Below are positions 1 through 8,466 of a stretch of DNA of 59,911 nucleotides, one piece after another. Made by a program: the position numbers and the translations under genes. The stretch's first letter is position 1. Every line of letters begins with the position of its first letter. The stretch spans positions 1 to 59,911 of the forward strand of contig JAZKXO010000123.1 in assembly GCA_045611685.1 (NCBI GenBank), in the 5' to 3' direction. Below the pieces are notes generated by a model. That model was not told where the DNA came from and did not search any database. It saw only the letters and a list, made by a program, of their open reading frames with translations. This DNA comes from SIG701 sp045611685. Lineage in GTDB: Bacteria; Bacillota; Clostridia; Oscillospirales; CAG-272.

Positions 1-771
1 ACTATGTCCGCCACCGCCTACGCTCTGTACGATGCAGATTACATCTACCTCGCTGCAGAAGTAAAGGATGACGACCTCGTTGCTCCTTCGGACGACTATA
101 TGTCCGGCACCAACCCGTATCTCTCCGACTGTATCGAGTTCAAGCTCCGTGTCGACGGCAAGACCACCGCAAAGGTTTCCGTGGACGCATTCGGCAAGCG
201 CCTTTGGAGCATGGCCGAAACTGAAGCTCTCTACGATTTTTCTACTATCAAGTACAAGGTTGTTGCTACCGATACCGGCTTTATTGTAGAAATTGCAGTA
301 CCGCGCACCGGTATCTTTAACCTCGATGAAACCGGCAAGTTCGGTCTCAAGGTACAGGTTAACGACCTCAACGCTGACGGTGCAGGTATCACCCCGAAAG
401 TATACACGAACAACGTTAACTGGGTTCCCACACAGGATGCTGACGAAGGCATTACCGGCCCCGTCCTCTACACCCTTACCGTAAACAAGGACCTTACCGA
501 GGCTACCACGGAAGCTACTACCGAGGCTACCACCGAAGCTACTACTGCTGCTACGGAAGCAACGACTGAAGCTACTACCGAGGCTACCACGGAAGCTACC
601 ACCGAAGCTACTACGGAAGCTACTACTGCTGCTACCACCGCCGCTACGACCGAAGCTCCCGCAGATGATGCAGAAGCAAATATGCTTCCCATCTACATCG
701 CAATCGCAGCCGTTGCCGTAATTGCAATCGTTGTTGTTGTCGTTGTTGTCTCCAAGAAGAAGAAAGCCTAA
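1..771 (+). CDS. Cell-surface CBM9-like protein, C-terminal part (gene runs off the window)
   Basis: The frame is open from base 1 and no ribosome binding site precedes the first ATG, so this is probably the 3' end of a larger gene. The visible part starts with a beta-rich domain of about 160 residues with the pattern of CBM9/DOMON-type carbohydrate-binding modules (YLAAEVKDDDL, later VEIAVPRTGI). A long low-complexity linker of TTEA/TTAA repeats follows, then a hydrophobic segment (IYIAIAAVAVIAIVVVVVVV) and a terminal SKKKKA tail. That layout fits an extracellular domain on a Thr-rich stalk held by a C-terminal membrane anchor. The catalytic or binding modules upstream, if any, are not visible. 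Confidence 0.7.
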   Translation, partial: TMSATAYALYDADYIYLAAEVKDDDLVAPSDDYMSGTNPYLSDCIEFKLRVDGKTTAKVSVDAFGKRLWSMAETEALYDFSTIKYKVVATDTGFIVEIAVPRTGIFNLDETGKFGLKVQVNDLNADGAGITPKVYTNNVNWVPTQDADEGITGPVLYTLTVNKDLTEATTEATTEATTEATTAATEATTEATTEATTEATTEATTEATTAATTAATTEAPADDAEANMLPIYIAIAAVAVIAIVVVVVVVSKKKKA

Positions 772-802
772 TCGGATTTTCTCAACAACTGAACTACATA
801 GA

Positions 803-832
803 ACACAGCCGCCATTGGCGGCTGTGTTTTTC
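803..832 (+). terminator. Intrinsic terminator of the CBM9-like gene
   Basis: An 11-bp GC-rich stem (ACACAGCCGCC / GGCGGCTGTGT) with a 3-base loop is followed by a T run, 31 bp after the stop codon. Confidence 0.85.
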
Positions 833-871
833 AAAAAGAATCGGGAAGCAACAGCTTCCCGATTCTTTTTT
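833..871. terminator. Bidirectional terminator between the CBM9-like gene and the SASP gene
   Basis: The stem AAGAATCGGGAAGC / GCTTCCCGATTCTT has A and T runs on both sides, so it can end the minus-strand spore protein transcript and back up the plus-strand terminator. Confidence 0.8.
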
Positions 872-879
872 AATGGTTC

Positions 880-1077
880 TTATTTTGCTCTGAGCTCGTT
901 CTCGTACTTCTCAACCATCTTCTTGACCATCTGGCCACCGATGGAGCCTGCCTGACGGGAAGTGAGGTCGCCGTTATAACCCTGATTCAAGGTTACACCA
1001 ACTTCGCTTGCCGCCTGCATCTTGAACTGATCGAGTGCCTGCTTTGCTTCGGGCACGAGTGTCTTGTTACTAGCCAT
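880..1077 (-). CDS. Small acid-soluble spore protein, alpha/beta type
   Basis: A 65-residue protein with the alpha/beta SASP pattern: conserved central block (KMQAASEVGV), GYNGDLTSRQAGSIGGQMVKKM and a short charged tail. Members coat spore DNA and protect it from UV and hydrolysis, and are degraded by the GPR protease at germination. The start at 1077 (MASNKT) is preferred over an in-frame ATG 27 bases upstream because GGGAG lies just before it. The gene stands alone, as expected of a forespore-expressed sigma-G gene, though no convincing sigma-G promoter was recognised upstream. It is the best evidence that the host forms spores. Confidence 0.93.
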   Translation of the reverse strand: MASNKTLVPEAKQALDQFKMQAASEVGVTLNQGYNGDLTSRQAGSIGGQMVKKMVEKYENELRAK

Positions 1078-1246
1078 TGTTTTTGTCTCCCATTTTTGAT
1101 TCATCTATATCATCGAGGTACGCTCTCGCGTCCTCTGCTATTATTATTTTCACAGATGCATCAATTATGAATGGGAGTTTTTTGTTATTTCATCATTTGT
1201 TCACTTTTAAAAAACGAAAGCGTTTCATCCGGTGGATATTATACGT

Positions 1247-2164
1247 TTATATAAAAGCGAATACTGTTTTTATTTTCTCTGTATTCTCCTCGGAATATTC
1301 GATTTCCTCCGATACCGTGCGCAAAATCCTGATCCGGTCAGATAAGGTATGCGCTTCTCCGAATTTTATTAAAGATGAAAAGAGCCGTTCCATAAACAAG
1401 CAAAATCCGAGGAAAAAACGAAACTCGTTCTCATCCCGTGCATCGGAACAATGGCGAAAAATGAAATAAGCAAGCGCACGCTCAAGAAATTTTTCATCTT
1501 CCGAAGGAGTCGAAAGATCGGAAGAATAGGCACTAAACCATTGCTTATGTGCCGCTTTGAGATATTCAAGTCCCGACAGTTCCTCTCTCCATTCGTCATC
1601 GGACAGAAGACGCGGCGCTACGCCATATTCCAAGGATATTTTTTCCAATCTTTCGGGGTACAAAACCGTATCATCGGAAAGTATACCGTATATCCGTGTC
1701 CGATGAAATCCCGCATCAAAATTCCCCTCTGTCTCTACGGGCTCATCCGGCACTTCACCGATCTCTTCAAATACGTCATACATATCGGAGGTGAGAATCA
1801 GTCGGCACGCCTCCTCGCACGAAGCGCCGATGCCAACCTCTTTTCGACGGATCGTATCGACGTAAAACCGCGGATGCTCACGGCAGATATCCGTAAGATA
1901 TTCTTCCCCAAGATTACGAATAATGCGGCAAAGTCCCGCATCATCCAAATGCGGACAGCGCTCATCGGCCAAAAGCCGAAAATGCGGCGTTTCACTCATA
2001 TCTATACTTGAAAGTATTTCCCCCGCATACGGCGCGGTGCAAGCGGCGTATTTTCTCATGGAATCCGCATCCACGTCGATCTCCCAGCCCATACAGCAGG
2101 AATGCGAGCAGGCATCGGCGGTGCATTTAAATTCTTTATAGTACCCAGGCGCATATATCTTCAT
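1247..2164 (-). CDS. FliB-like (lysine-N-methylase family) Cys-cluster protein
   Basis: A 305-residue protein with the N-terminal cysteine pattern of the FliB/YkgJ type (FKCTADACSHSCCMGW, then CPHLDDAGLCRI and DICREHPR), which probably binds an Fe-S cluster or zinc. The founding member methylates lysines of flagellin. Clostridial genomes carry copies without flagellar neighbours, as here, so the substrate is unknown. The start at 2164 is chosen for the AGAGGAACC ribosome binding site. No flagellar gene lies in the window. Confidence 0.75.
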   Translation of the reverse strand: MKIYAPGYYKEFKCTADACSHSCCMGWEIDVDADSMRKYAACTAPYAGEILSSIDMSETPHFRLLADERCPHLDDAGLCRIIRNLGEEYLTDICREHPRFYVDTIRRKEVGIGASCEEACRLILTSDMYDVFEEIGEVPDEPVETEGNFDAGFHRTRIYGILSDDTVLYPERLEKISLEYGVAPRLLSDDEWREELSGLEYLKAAHKQWFSAYSSDLSTPSEDEKFLERALAYFIFRHCSDARDENEFRFFLGFCLFMERLFSSLIKFGEAHTLSDRIRILRTVSEEIEYSEENTEKIKTVFAFI

Positions 2165-2228
2165 AAAAGGTTCCTCTCCATACCGGTTCACGAAATACGC
2201 CCGCGGTTTTCCGCGGGCGTACGTTCAC

Positions 2229-3647
2229 TTAAACCACCTTAAATCCAAAGAAATTCTTCGTATTGTTGTAGCAAATATCGCACACAAGCTGAGCGAGGGC
2301 ATCCATATCACAGGGATACATGCCATCCTCCACCCACTGCCCGATCAGATCACAAAGGATACGTCGGAAATACTCGTGGCGCGGATACGAAGTAAAACTG
2401 CGCGAGTCGGTAAGCATGCCGAGGAATTTTCCAAAGCAGGAGAGATTCGCGAGCTGCTTCATCTGCGCACGCATACCATCGTACGTATCGTTGAACCACC
2501 AGGCGCTTCCCTGCATCATAAGAGGATATCCGTCGCCGGACGTCTGGAAGCATCCGAGAAGTGTACCGATCGCGGCGTTGTCGGACGGATCGATCGAATA
2601 GAGGATCGTCCGCGGCAGCGCGTTCTTCTTTGCCATAAGATCAAACAGTTTGGCAAAATCAGTAATATTGTTGCCGCCGATCGTATCAAAACCGGTATCG
2701 GGACCGAGTTTTTTGTACATGACCTCGTTTGTGTTGCGCCATACACCCGCATGGATCTGCATGACCCAGCCGTATTTTTTGTATTCGCCGGCGAGGAATG
2801 CCAGCATCTCACACTTGAAAACGGAGAGTTGTTCGGCGGTAACGTCCTTGCCGTCGGAGGAAAGCGCTGCTTTCATCGCTTCGCCTGCGGCATATTCATT
2901 CGGCTCAACGAACATGGGAAACTCATCAAGTCCGTGATCGGACGTGCGGCAGCCCATCGAATCGAAAAACGCAATACGGGAAACGAGGGCCTCCTTTAGA
3001 GACCTGAGATCGGTGATCTCCACACCTGCGGCTTCGCCCAGTTTCTTATAATACGCGGCGAGGCCGGGGTTATTGATGTTGAAGCACTTATCGGGACGGA
3101 ACGCAGGAAGGACTTTTGTCTTAAACGTATCGTCCTTGGCAAGAACGGCGTGCCACTCCAAGGAATCTGCCGGATCATCCGTCGTACAAAGCAGATCGAC
3201 GTTCGATCTACGGATGAGATTGCGGGCGGACATCTCGGGAGAAGCGAGTTTTTCCGCAGTGAGTTTCCAGATCTCGTCGGCGGTGTCCGCGCTCAGAATG
3301 AGATCACAGTCGAAATACCGCTGAAGTTCCAGATGCGTCCAGTGATACAAAGGATTGCCGATGAGCGACGGCATAACGGTCGCGTACGCCTTAAACTTTT
3401 CGTAATCGGAGGCGTCGCCGGTGATGTATTTTTCTTCAACACCCGCCGAGCGGATAGCGCGCCACTTGTAGTGATCGCCGCCGAGCCACAGCTCGGTAAT
3501 ATTCGAATACTGTCTGTCCTCGGCGATCTCCTTCGGATTGATGTGGCAATGATAATCAATGATCGGCAGTTTTTCTGCGTAATTGTGGAAGAGCTCACGC
3601 GCCACTTCCGTTTTTAGGAGAAAATCCTCGTTAAGAAACGTTTTCAT
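2229..3647 (-). CDS. uxaC: Glucuronate isomerase (uronate isomerase)
   Basis: A 472-residue amidohydrolase-fold enzyme interconverting D-glucuronate/D-fructuronate and D-galacturonate/D-tagaturonate, the first step of uronate catabolism. Visible family motifs are IIDYHCHINPKEIAED near residue 30 (metal-binding HxH), the MQIHAGVWRNTN block and SCFGKFLGMLTDSRSF near the C-terminus. Length matches the family. GGAGG precedes the ATG. It is the last gene of a leftward operon with the TIM-barrel enzyme and deacetylase, suggesting use of plant or mucin uronic acids. Confidence 0.96.
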   Translation of the reverse strand: MKTFLNEDFLLKTEVARELFHNYAEKLPIIDYHCHINPKEIAEDRQYSNITELWLGGDHYKWRAIRSAGVEEKYITGDASDYEKFKAYATVMPSLIGNPLYHWTHLELQRYFDCDLILSADTADEIWKLTAEKLASPEMSARNLIRRSNVDLLCTTDDPADSLEWHAVLAKDDTFKTKVLPAFRPDKCFNINNPGLAAYYKKLGEAAGVEITDLRSLKEALVSRIAFFDSMGCRTSDHGLDEFPMFVEPNEYAAGEAMKAALSSDGKDVTAEQLSVFKCEMLAFLAGEYKKYGWVMQIHAGVWRNTNEVMYKKLGPDTGFDTIGGNNITDFAKLFDLMAKKNALPRTILYSIDPSDNAAIGTLLGCFQTSGDGYPLMMQGSAWWFNDTYDGMRAQMKQLANLSCFGKFLGMLTDSRSFTSYPRHEYFRRILCDLIGQWVEDGMYPCDMDALAQLVCDICYNNTKNFFGFKVV

Positions 3648-3699
3648 ACTGTCCTCCGTAAAATTTAATACTGATTTATATGCTTGTTCCTTATGTGTT

Positions 3700-4656
3700 T
3701 CAAAGTGCTATCGTCTCGTGCGGACCAAGCACCACAGATTCGCCTTCAATCTTCAGATAAAGCGTCGTATCCGTGGGATTTTTTATCTCGGTATCTGTAA
3801 TTTCAACCGATCGCACAGCATCGGCATACGCGAAAATATCGCCCACCGCAGCGTAGTAATAATCGTTTGGCCGATCGCCGTACGTTTTCGCAAATGTTTC
3901 GAGATCGCCCCAATGGTTCCCCGTTTCATAATCTATGGAATGCACTCCAAACGCGAAAAACTTCAGTTCCCCGTCGTCCGGATACTTTTCGTAAAGTTCG
4001 GCAACTTCGAGAAGATTCGAGTGTCGCGCGTTGCACTGCCAGCCCAGACGGTCCGGGGGAAGCGAGAATCCCGTCTTATCAAGCGTAATCCCGCTCTTTC
4101 GGGCATGATAGTATTCCTTTTTCAGATACGCGACCACAGACTCACAAGACTGCTTTCCGTACGGCCACGCAAATCCCCGGACGCTGTCCTTGCCGAATAC
4201 TTTCTCCAAATCCGCTTTCGACTCATCCAAAAACTCAATATAATGCTCTTTATCCGTGATCCAGTGCCAGCCGCCCGGTTTCGGATACTTTGTCTTATCT
4301 TCGAGATATAGCGAATAGTGCATCATGTATACGTGGGGCACGTCCGTTTTGTAGACGTATTCCACGGACGATTCCATTTTGTCAAACGGCTCGTCCGAGA
4401 ACTTGTATTCGATATCCTCCCTGAAAATGAGCGGATGGTGTTTACAGTGGTTTGCAATCTCGTACCCGTGGTACAACGCGCGGTATTCTTCGGCGCTTGC
4501 TCTGTTTGTATCGTTAAGATTAAACGTGCCGAGAATCCCGTGCGGTCTTACGATATCGAGAAACTTTCTGTCCCACTCGACTTTTCCGTCGTCGATCGAA
4601 AACGTAATGGATTTTCTCGTCCATCCGGGAAAGAATTTCACGTCAATATGTTTCAT
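3700..4656 (-). CDS. Polysaccharide deacetylase (NodB homology) family protein
   Basis: A 318-residue protein with NodB-type motifs: TFSIDDG near residue 20 (catalytic and metal-binding Asp pair) and NHCKHHPL near residue 92 (metal-binding His pair). A FAWPYGKQS block follows in the middle. The C-terminus carries a short beta-rich tail. There is no signal peptide, so it probably acts in the cytoplasm on an imported sugar or oligosaccharide rather than on the wall. It sits 12 bp after the TIM-barrel gene and 52 bp before uxaC. Confidence 0.8.
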   Translation of the reverse strand: MKHIDVKFFPGWTRKSITFSIDDGKVEWDRKFLDIVRPHGILGTFNLNDTNRASAEEYRALYHGYEIANHCKHHPLIFREDIEYKFSDEPFDKMESSVEYVYKTDVPHVYMMHYSLYLEDKTKYPKPGGWHWITDKEHYIEFLDESKADLEKVFGKDSVRGFAWPYGKQSCESVVAYLKKEYYHARKSGITLDKTGFSLPPDRLGWQCNARHSNLLEVAELYEKYPDDGELKFFAFGVHSIDYETGNHWGDLETFAKTYGDRPNDYYYAAVGDIFAYADAVRSVEITDTEIKNPTDTTLYLKIEGESVVLGPHETIAL

Positions 4657-4668
4657 TACAGGGGCCTT

Positions 4669-5532
4669 TCAAGAAATGAGGAGTCGGTTAAGGTAGATAA
4701 GCGTCCGACGGAGTTTTCCTCCGTCCGCACCGCCCTCTTTTATCACGGGAGATTCGAGCGTTACGGTGCTTTCGTACCCGATTTCATTCAGTTTTCGCGC
4801 GATCGAATCAAAATCAATCATGCCCTCACCGGGATGCAAAATCGGTCGGAGGCTGGAAAAATCCCTCTCGGCACCTACGTGGTCGCTTATATGGATATGC
4901 TCTATGTACGGCACGATCTGGGTGTCGGACAAGATCGCATCGGTCTGTCTGTGGAGATTGCCGAAACGCGTATCGAAAACGAATCCGATCTCGGGGCAGT
5001 ACGGCAGAATCTTTTTCCAGTTGATTAGTGGATCATATAGTGCCGACGGGACATTCTCAATGAGGAGCCGCATCCCGTAAGAGCGGATGATATCGCACAG
5101 CTCGGAGAGGATCTCTATGTTTGAGGAGATATACCGATCCGAATTCAGCCCGCCCCAAAGATGGAGCACCATACGGGACGAACGAACGAGAGCACCCATC
5201 TCACAGTTCAGACGGAAGAGTTCAAGTGCACGCGAGCGCGCAGCTTCGGCTTCATCCACGTTTCCGGCAGCGTAAAAAGCACCGGCGTCGGAAATAAGCG
5301 TGCCCACGTCCTTTTCACAGTGAATCACGGGAAACGGGATGTCGGCAGCAGTCCATTCCGTTGCCACGGCTGTGAGACGCTCGTAGTAAGCGTTCAGCAT
5401 CATGAGTTCTCCGCCCGCGATCAGTTTTTCGTCTATGAGCGCCGGCAAAATCTCCGTTACGAGATGCGTACCGTAATTGTTCGCTCTCCCCACGATCGTT
5501 CCCGTGGATGCAAGGATCGTACGCTTCTGCAT
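4669..5532 (-). CDS. TIM-barrel sugar phosphate isomerase/epimerase family protein
   Basis: A 287-residue protein of the xylose-isomerase-like TIM barrel (AP endonuclease 2) superfamily. Recognisable elements are LLIENVPS in the middle, IGFVFDTRFGN, HIHISDHVGAE and HPGEGMIDFDSI, all metal-binding positions of this fold. The substrate cannot be read from sequence. First gene of an operon with a deacetylase and uxaC; GGGAGG lies before the ATG. Confidence 0.75.
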   Translation of the reverse strand: MQKRTILASTGTIVGRANNYGTHLVTEILPALIDEKLIAGGELMMLNAYYERLTAVATEWTAADIPFPVIHCEKDVGTLISDAGAFYAAGNVDEAEAARSRALELFRLNCEMGALVRSSRMVLHLWGGLNSDRYISSNIEILSELCDIIRSYGMRLLIENVPSALYDPLINWKKILPYCPEIGFVFDTRFGNLHRQTDAILSDTQIVPYIEHIHISDHVGAERDFSSLRPILHPGEGMIDFDSIARKLNEIGYESTVTLESPVIKEGGADGGKLRRTLIYLNRLLIS

Positions 5533-5565
5533 TAACCGTTTCCTCCCTTTCTAGCATCTAAATAT

Positions 5566-5594
5566 ATTCTATCACAAACAGGTTTCTAGCGCAA
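5566..5594 (-). promoter_or_regulatory. Promoter of the uxaC operon
   Basis: On the minus strand TTGCGC and TAGAAT are separated by 17 bp, about 35 bp upstream of the TIM-barrel start codon. Confidence 0.6.
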
Positions 5595-5697
5595 GAGATA
5601 CACAATATTTTACTAAAACTAATGAGCCGGAGACCGACGCGCACTGCCCTTTGGGGCGAGACTTTGAAAGAAAAACGCACGCTCTCTCACTTTTTCC

Positions 5698-5726
5698 TTG
5701 TGTAAAAGAAAATTTTATGATATACT
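5698..5726 (+). promoter_or_regulatory. Promoter of rimM-trmD
   Basis: TTGTGT and TATACT with a 17-bp spacer, 35 bp before the rimM start. Confidence 0.6.
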
Positions 5727-5761
5727 ACTGTCATACGAGAAAAATGGAGGACAAAATCCGT

Positions 5762-6295
5762 ATGGAAAAGAAGCAGTATCTCGATTGTGCCGAAATCGTG
5801 GGCACGCACGGCGTGCGGGGCGGCATGCGTCTCCAGTCCCGCGCAGATTCCCCCGAGGCTCTGACGAAACTCAAACGCCTCTTTCTAAACACATCCAACG
5901 GATGGCGCGAATGGAAAGTCGCCCGTGCCTCCGTGCAGAAATCCATGGTGCTCATCTGGTTTGATGGCATCGATACACTCGAAGCGGCGCTTCCCTATAA
6001 AGGAAAACTCCTCTATGCCCACCGCGACGATATCCGTCTGCCGAAAGGACAGCACTTTATCGCGGATATGCTCGGCCTCCCCGTCCTCGATGCCGAAACG
6101 GGCGAGAAATACGGCACGCTTCACGATGTGAACACCGCCGGCATCCAGGAACTCTATACCGTCAAAAAAGCGGACGGCGGCACGTTTATGATCCCCGCCG
6201 TCCCCGCATTTATCGTAAAAGTATCCGTCGATGAGGAAACGGACGGCTGTGCCCCCGGCGTGTACGTCCGCCTCATTGAAGGAATGATGGAGTAA
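5762..6295 (+). CDS. rimM: Ribosome maturation factor RimM
   Basis: A 177-residue protein needed for maturation of the 16S rRNA 3' (head) domain in the 30S subunit. N-terminal RimM beta-barrel signature EIVGTHGVRGGMRLQS and C-terminal PRC-barrel region (GLPVLDAETGEKYGTL...MIPAVPAFIVKV) are both present. The start at 5762 is preferred because GGAGG at 5746-5750 precedes it; longer in-frame starts lack one. It is followed at 3 bp by trmD, the usual partner. Confidence 0.95.
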   Translation: MEKKQYLDCAEIVGTHGVRGGMRLQSRADSPEALTKLKRLFLNTSNGWREWKVARASVQKSMVLIWFDGIDTLEAALPYKGKLLYAHRDDIRLPKGQHFIADMLGLPVLDAETGEKYGTLHDVNTAGIQELYTVKKADGGTFMIPAVPAFIVKVSVDEETDGCAPGVYVRLIEGMME

Positions 6296-6298
6296 AAA

Positions 6299-6997
6299 AT
6301 GCGCATTGACATCATGACGCTCTTCCCCGCGCTTATCGACTCCGTTCTCGGAGAGAGCATTATCGGACGCGCAAGAGAAGCCGGGATTGTACAAATCCAT
6401 GCACACAACATACGGGATTATTCCGAGGACAAGCATCACCGCGTGGACGACACGCCGTACGGCGGCGGCCGCGGTATGCTGATGGCGGCACCGCCCATCT
6501 ACAACTGCTACTCGGCGATCACCGCCGACGCTCCCCCCGACGAGAAACGCCATGTAGTGTATTTGTCCCCCCGCGGTCGGACGTTTACCCAAGAGATAGC
6601 AAAGGAATTTGTAAGTTACGATCGCCTCATCCTCCTTTGCGGACATTACGAAGGAATTGATCAGCGGATCATCGACGAGATCGTGGACGAGGAGCTGTCC
6701 GTCGGCGACTTCATTCTCACCGGCGGTGAAATTCCCGCCTGCCTTGTAGCCGATGCAGTCTGCCGCTTGATTGATGGGGTGCTCCCGCTCCCTGAATGCC
6801 ACGAAAAAGAAAGCTTTGAAGACGATCTTCTCGAGTACCCGCAGTACACGCGCCCACCCGTGTTCCACGGCCGCGCCGTACCGGACGTGCTTTTATCAGG
6901 GCATCACGCCAATATTGAAAAATGGCGGCAGGAACAGTCCGAAAAAATCACCGCCGAGCGGCGGCCAGATCTGATACAGAAAAAAGCGAAAAAGTAA
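6299..6997 (+). CDS. trmD: tRNA (guanine-N1)-methyltransferase TrmD
   Basis: A 232-residue SPOUT methyltransferase making m1G37 in tRNAs, which prevents +1 frameshifting. Visible motifs are the N-terminal MRIDIMTLFPAL, the HHRVDDTPYGGGRGML loop, LLCGHYEGIDQRI, and DFILTGGEIPACL of the knotted SAM site. Length is normal. It overlaps nothing but abuts the convergent amidase stop codon exactly, leaving no room for a terminator between them. Confidence 0.97.
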   Translation: MRIDIMTLFPALIDSVLGESIIGRAREAGIVQIHAHNIRDYSEDKHHRVDDTPYGGGRGMLMAAPPIYNCYSAITADAPPDEKRHVVYLSPRGRTFTQEIAKEFVSYDRLILLCGHYEGIDQRIIDEIVDEELSVGDFILTGGEIPACLVADAVCRLIDGVLPLPECHEKESFEDDLLEYPQYTRPPVFHGRAVPDVLLSGHHANIEKWRQEQSEKITAERRPDLIQKKAKK

Positions 6998-7561
6998 TCA
7001 AAGCATCCCGAGATAAGCCAAAACGCCGTTTGCAACACCGCGCGCAAAGGATTCGGGATCCTCAGCCATTAATTCCGCATCGTAGGGATTGGTGATAAAG
7101 CCCAGCTCGATCAGCGTCGCGGGCATACGCGTACGCCTGAGCACGTAAAGACCCGTGCGCGCCGTTACGCCGCGATTCGGAAGTCCCGTGGCATAATTCA
7201 GCTGTGTTAAGATATTCTCTGCCAAAGCGGTGGCCTCGCTGTCCAAGGAAAAAACAAATGCCTCCGAGCCGGATGCGCTCGTGATCTCGGATGCGTTGGC
7301 GTGCAGACTGATGAAGTAATCCGCGCCCCACGTATTGGCATCATTCACGCGGGTAATCAGCGAGGACGACGTGGAAGTGCCGAGCTGTGTCTCGGCGGTG
7401 GGACGGGAAAGCCGCACGTCAAGTCCTGCTGCGCGTAGTATCGCCGCAGTACGGACCCCGATCGCATACACGAGATCCTGCTCGCGGTAGCCGTTTGCCT
7501 CTGCGCCTGCGTTGGGATTTCTGGGATTGTGTCCCTGATCAATATAAATCTTTGTAGCCAT
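6998..7561 (-). CDS. N-acetylmuramoyl-L-alanine amidase (Amidase_3)
   Basis: A 187-residue zinc amidase domain that cleaves the MurNAc-L-Ala bond of peptidoglycan. Zinc ligands and catalytic positions are visible as DQGHNP at the N-terminus, a following Glu, FISLHANAS in the middle and TLIELGFITNPYD near the C-terminus. It has no signal peptide or wall-binding repeats, so it is the bare catalytic domain. Family members act in sporulation (CwlD-like) or cell separation; which applies cannot be decided. Confidence 0.88.
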   Translation of the reverse strand: MATKIYIDQGHNPRNPNAGAEANGYREQDLVYAIGVRTAAILRAAGLDVRLSRPTAETQLGTSTSSSLITRVNDANTWGADYFISLHANASEITSASGSEAFVFSLDSEATALAENILTQLNYATGLPNRGVTARTGLYVLRRTRMPATLIELGFITNPYDAELMAEDPESFARGVANGVLAYLGML

Positions 7562-7671
7562 GTACTGTCTCCTTTATATGAATAGGATTCGGTTCTCCTC
7601 ACGACAGTATATGTGCACTCGCTCCCCGCCGTGATGCGGCGGCATATTTTTAAAACGTGCAGGTTTCACTG

Positions 7672-8415
7672 ATGAAAGAAATGCAGATGCTTCTCAGCCG
7701 CGTTCGCTCCGCGGTTGATAAATACCACATGATCGAAGACGGAGATCGGATTGCGGTAGGCGTGTCCGGCGGTAAAGATTCTCTGGCGCTTTTGTGCGTT
7801 CTTTCGGAAATGCGGATATTCTATCCGAAGAAATACGATCTCGTTGCCGTAACGCTTGACATGGGCTTCTCCGAATCCGAAACGATCGCCGCGCCGAAGA
7901 CGGACTGGGATGCAATCACTGAGCTTTGCGAACGGCTCTCCGTTCCCTACACGGTGCGACAGACCGAAATCGCAAAAATCATTTTCGACATCCGTAAAGA
8001 ATCCAACCCCTGCTCCCTGTGCGCACGGATGCGCCGCGGCTCTCTCCACGACGCGGTAAAGGAACTCGGGTGCAATAAACTGGCGCTCGGGCATCACTAC
8101 GATGACGCAGTCATCACCACGATGCTGAACCTGTTCTACGAGGGCAGATTCGGGTGCTTCTCCCCCGTTACCGAGCTTAGCCGCAAGGAACTCACGATGA
8201 TACGCCCATTCGTGCACGCCAGAGAAAAAGAGATCAAATCCTTCGTCCGGCGGGCGAATCTCCCCATTATAGAGAGCCCGTGCCCGGAGGACAAGGAATC
8301 CGAACGCGCCGCTATGAAAACGTATCTCGGCGATTTCGATCACATCCACCGCGGACTATACACCCGCATCGTCGGCGCCCTTGAGCGCGGTGGAGTCGAC
8401 GGCTGGAAAGAATAA
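7672..8415 (+). CDS. TtcA-like PP-loop ATPase, tRNA 2-thiolation family
   Basis: A 247-residue adenine-nucleotide alpha-hydrolase. The PP-loop SGGKDS lies near residue 35, a CSLCARMRRG motif follows in the middle, and SPCPEDKESER near the C-terminus, as in TtcA/TtuA-like enzymes that use an Fe-S cluster to thiolate tRNA. GHHYDDAVIT is the conserved catalytic segment. The start at 7672 is preferred over an upstream GTG at 7657; the ribosome binding site is weak (CAGG). Confidence 0.85.
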   Translation: MKEMQMLLSRVRSAVDKYHMIEDGDRIAVGVSGGKDSLALLCVLSEMRIFYPKKYDLVAVTLDMGFSESETIAAPKTDWDAITELCERLSVPYTVRQTEIAKIIFDIRKESNPCSLCARMRRGSLHDAVKELGCNKLALGHHYDDAVITTMLNLFYEGRFGCFSPVTELSRKELTMIRPFVHAREKEIKSFVRRANLPIIESPCPEDKESERAAMKTYLGDFDHIHRGLYTRIVGALERGGVDGWKE

Positions 8416-8416
8416 G

Positions 8417-8453
8417 AAAAGACTGCCACACGAAAGTGCGGCAGTCTTTTTAT
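8417..8453. terminator. Bidirectional terminator
   Basis: Stem AAAGACTGCC...GGCAGTCTTT around a GAAA-type loop with A and T runs on either side, between the convergent TtcA-like and AI-2E genes. Confidence 0.85.
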
Positions 8454-8466
8454 GCATTTGTAAAAC

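Noticed and set aside
490..655. Satellite-like repeat in the TTEA-encoding stretch, and the antisense frame over it
   Set aside because: It is a low-complexity Thr/Glu/Ala linker within a coding gene; the opposite-strand frame (VASVVAS) is a by-product of the repeat.
2229..5532. A full uronate catabolic operon
   Set aside because: Only uxaC is certain; no kdgK, kdgA, uxuA or uxuB genes are in the window.
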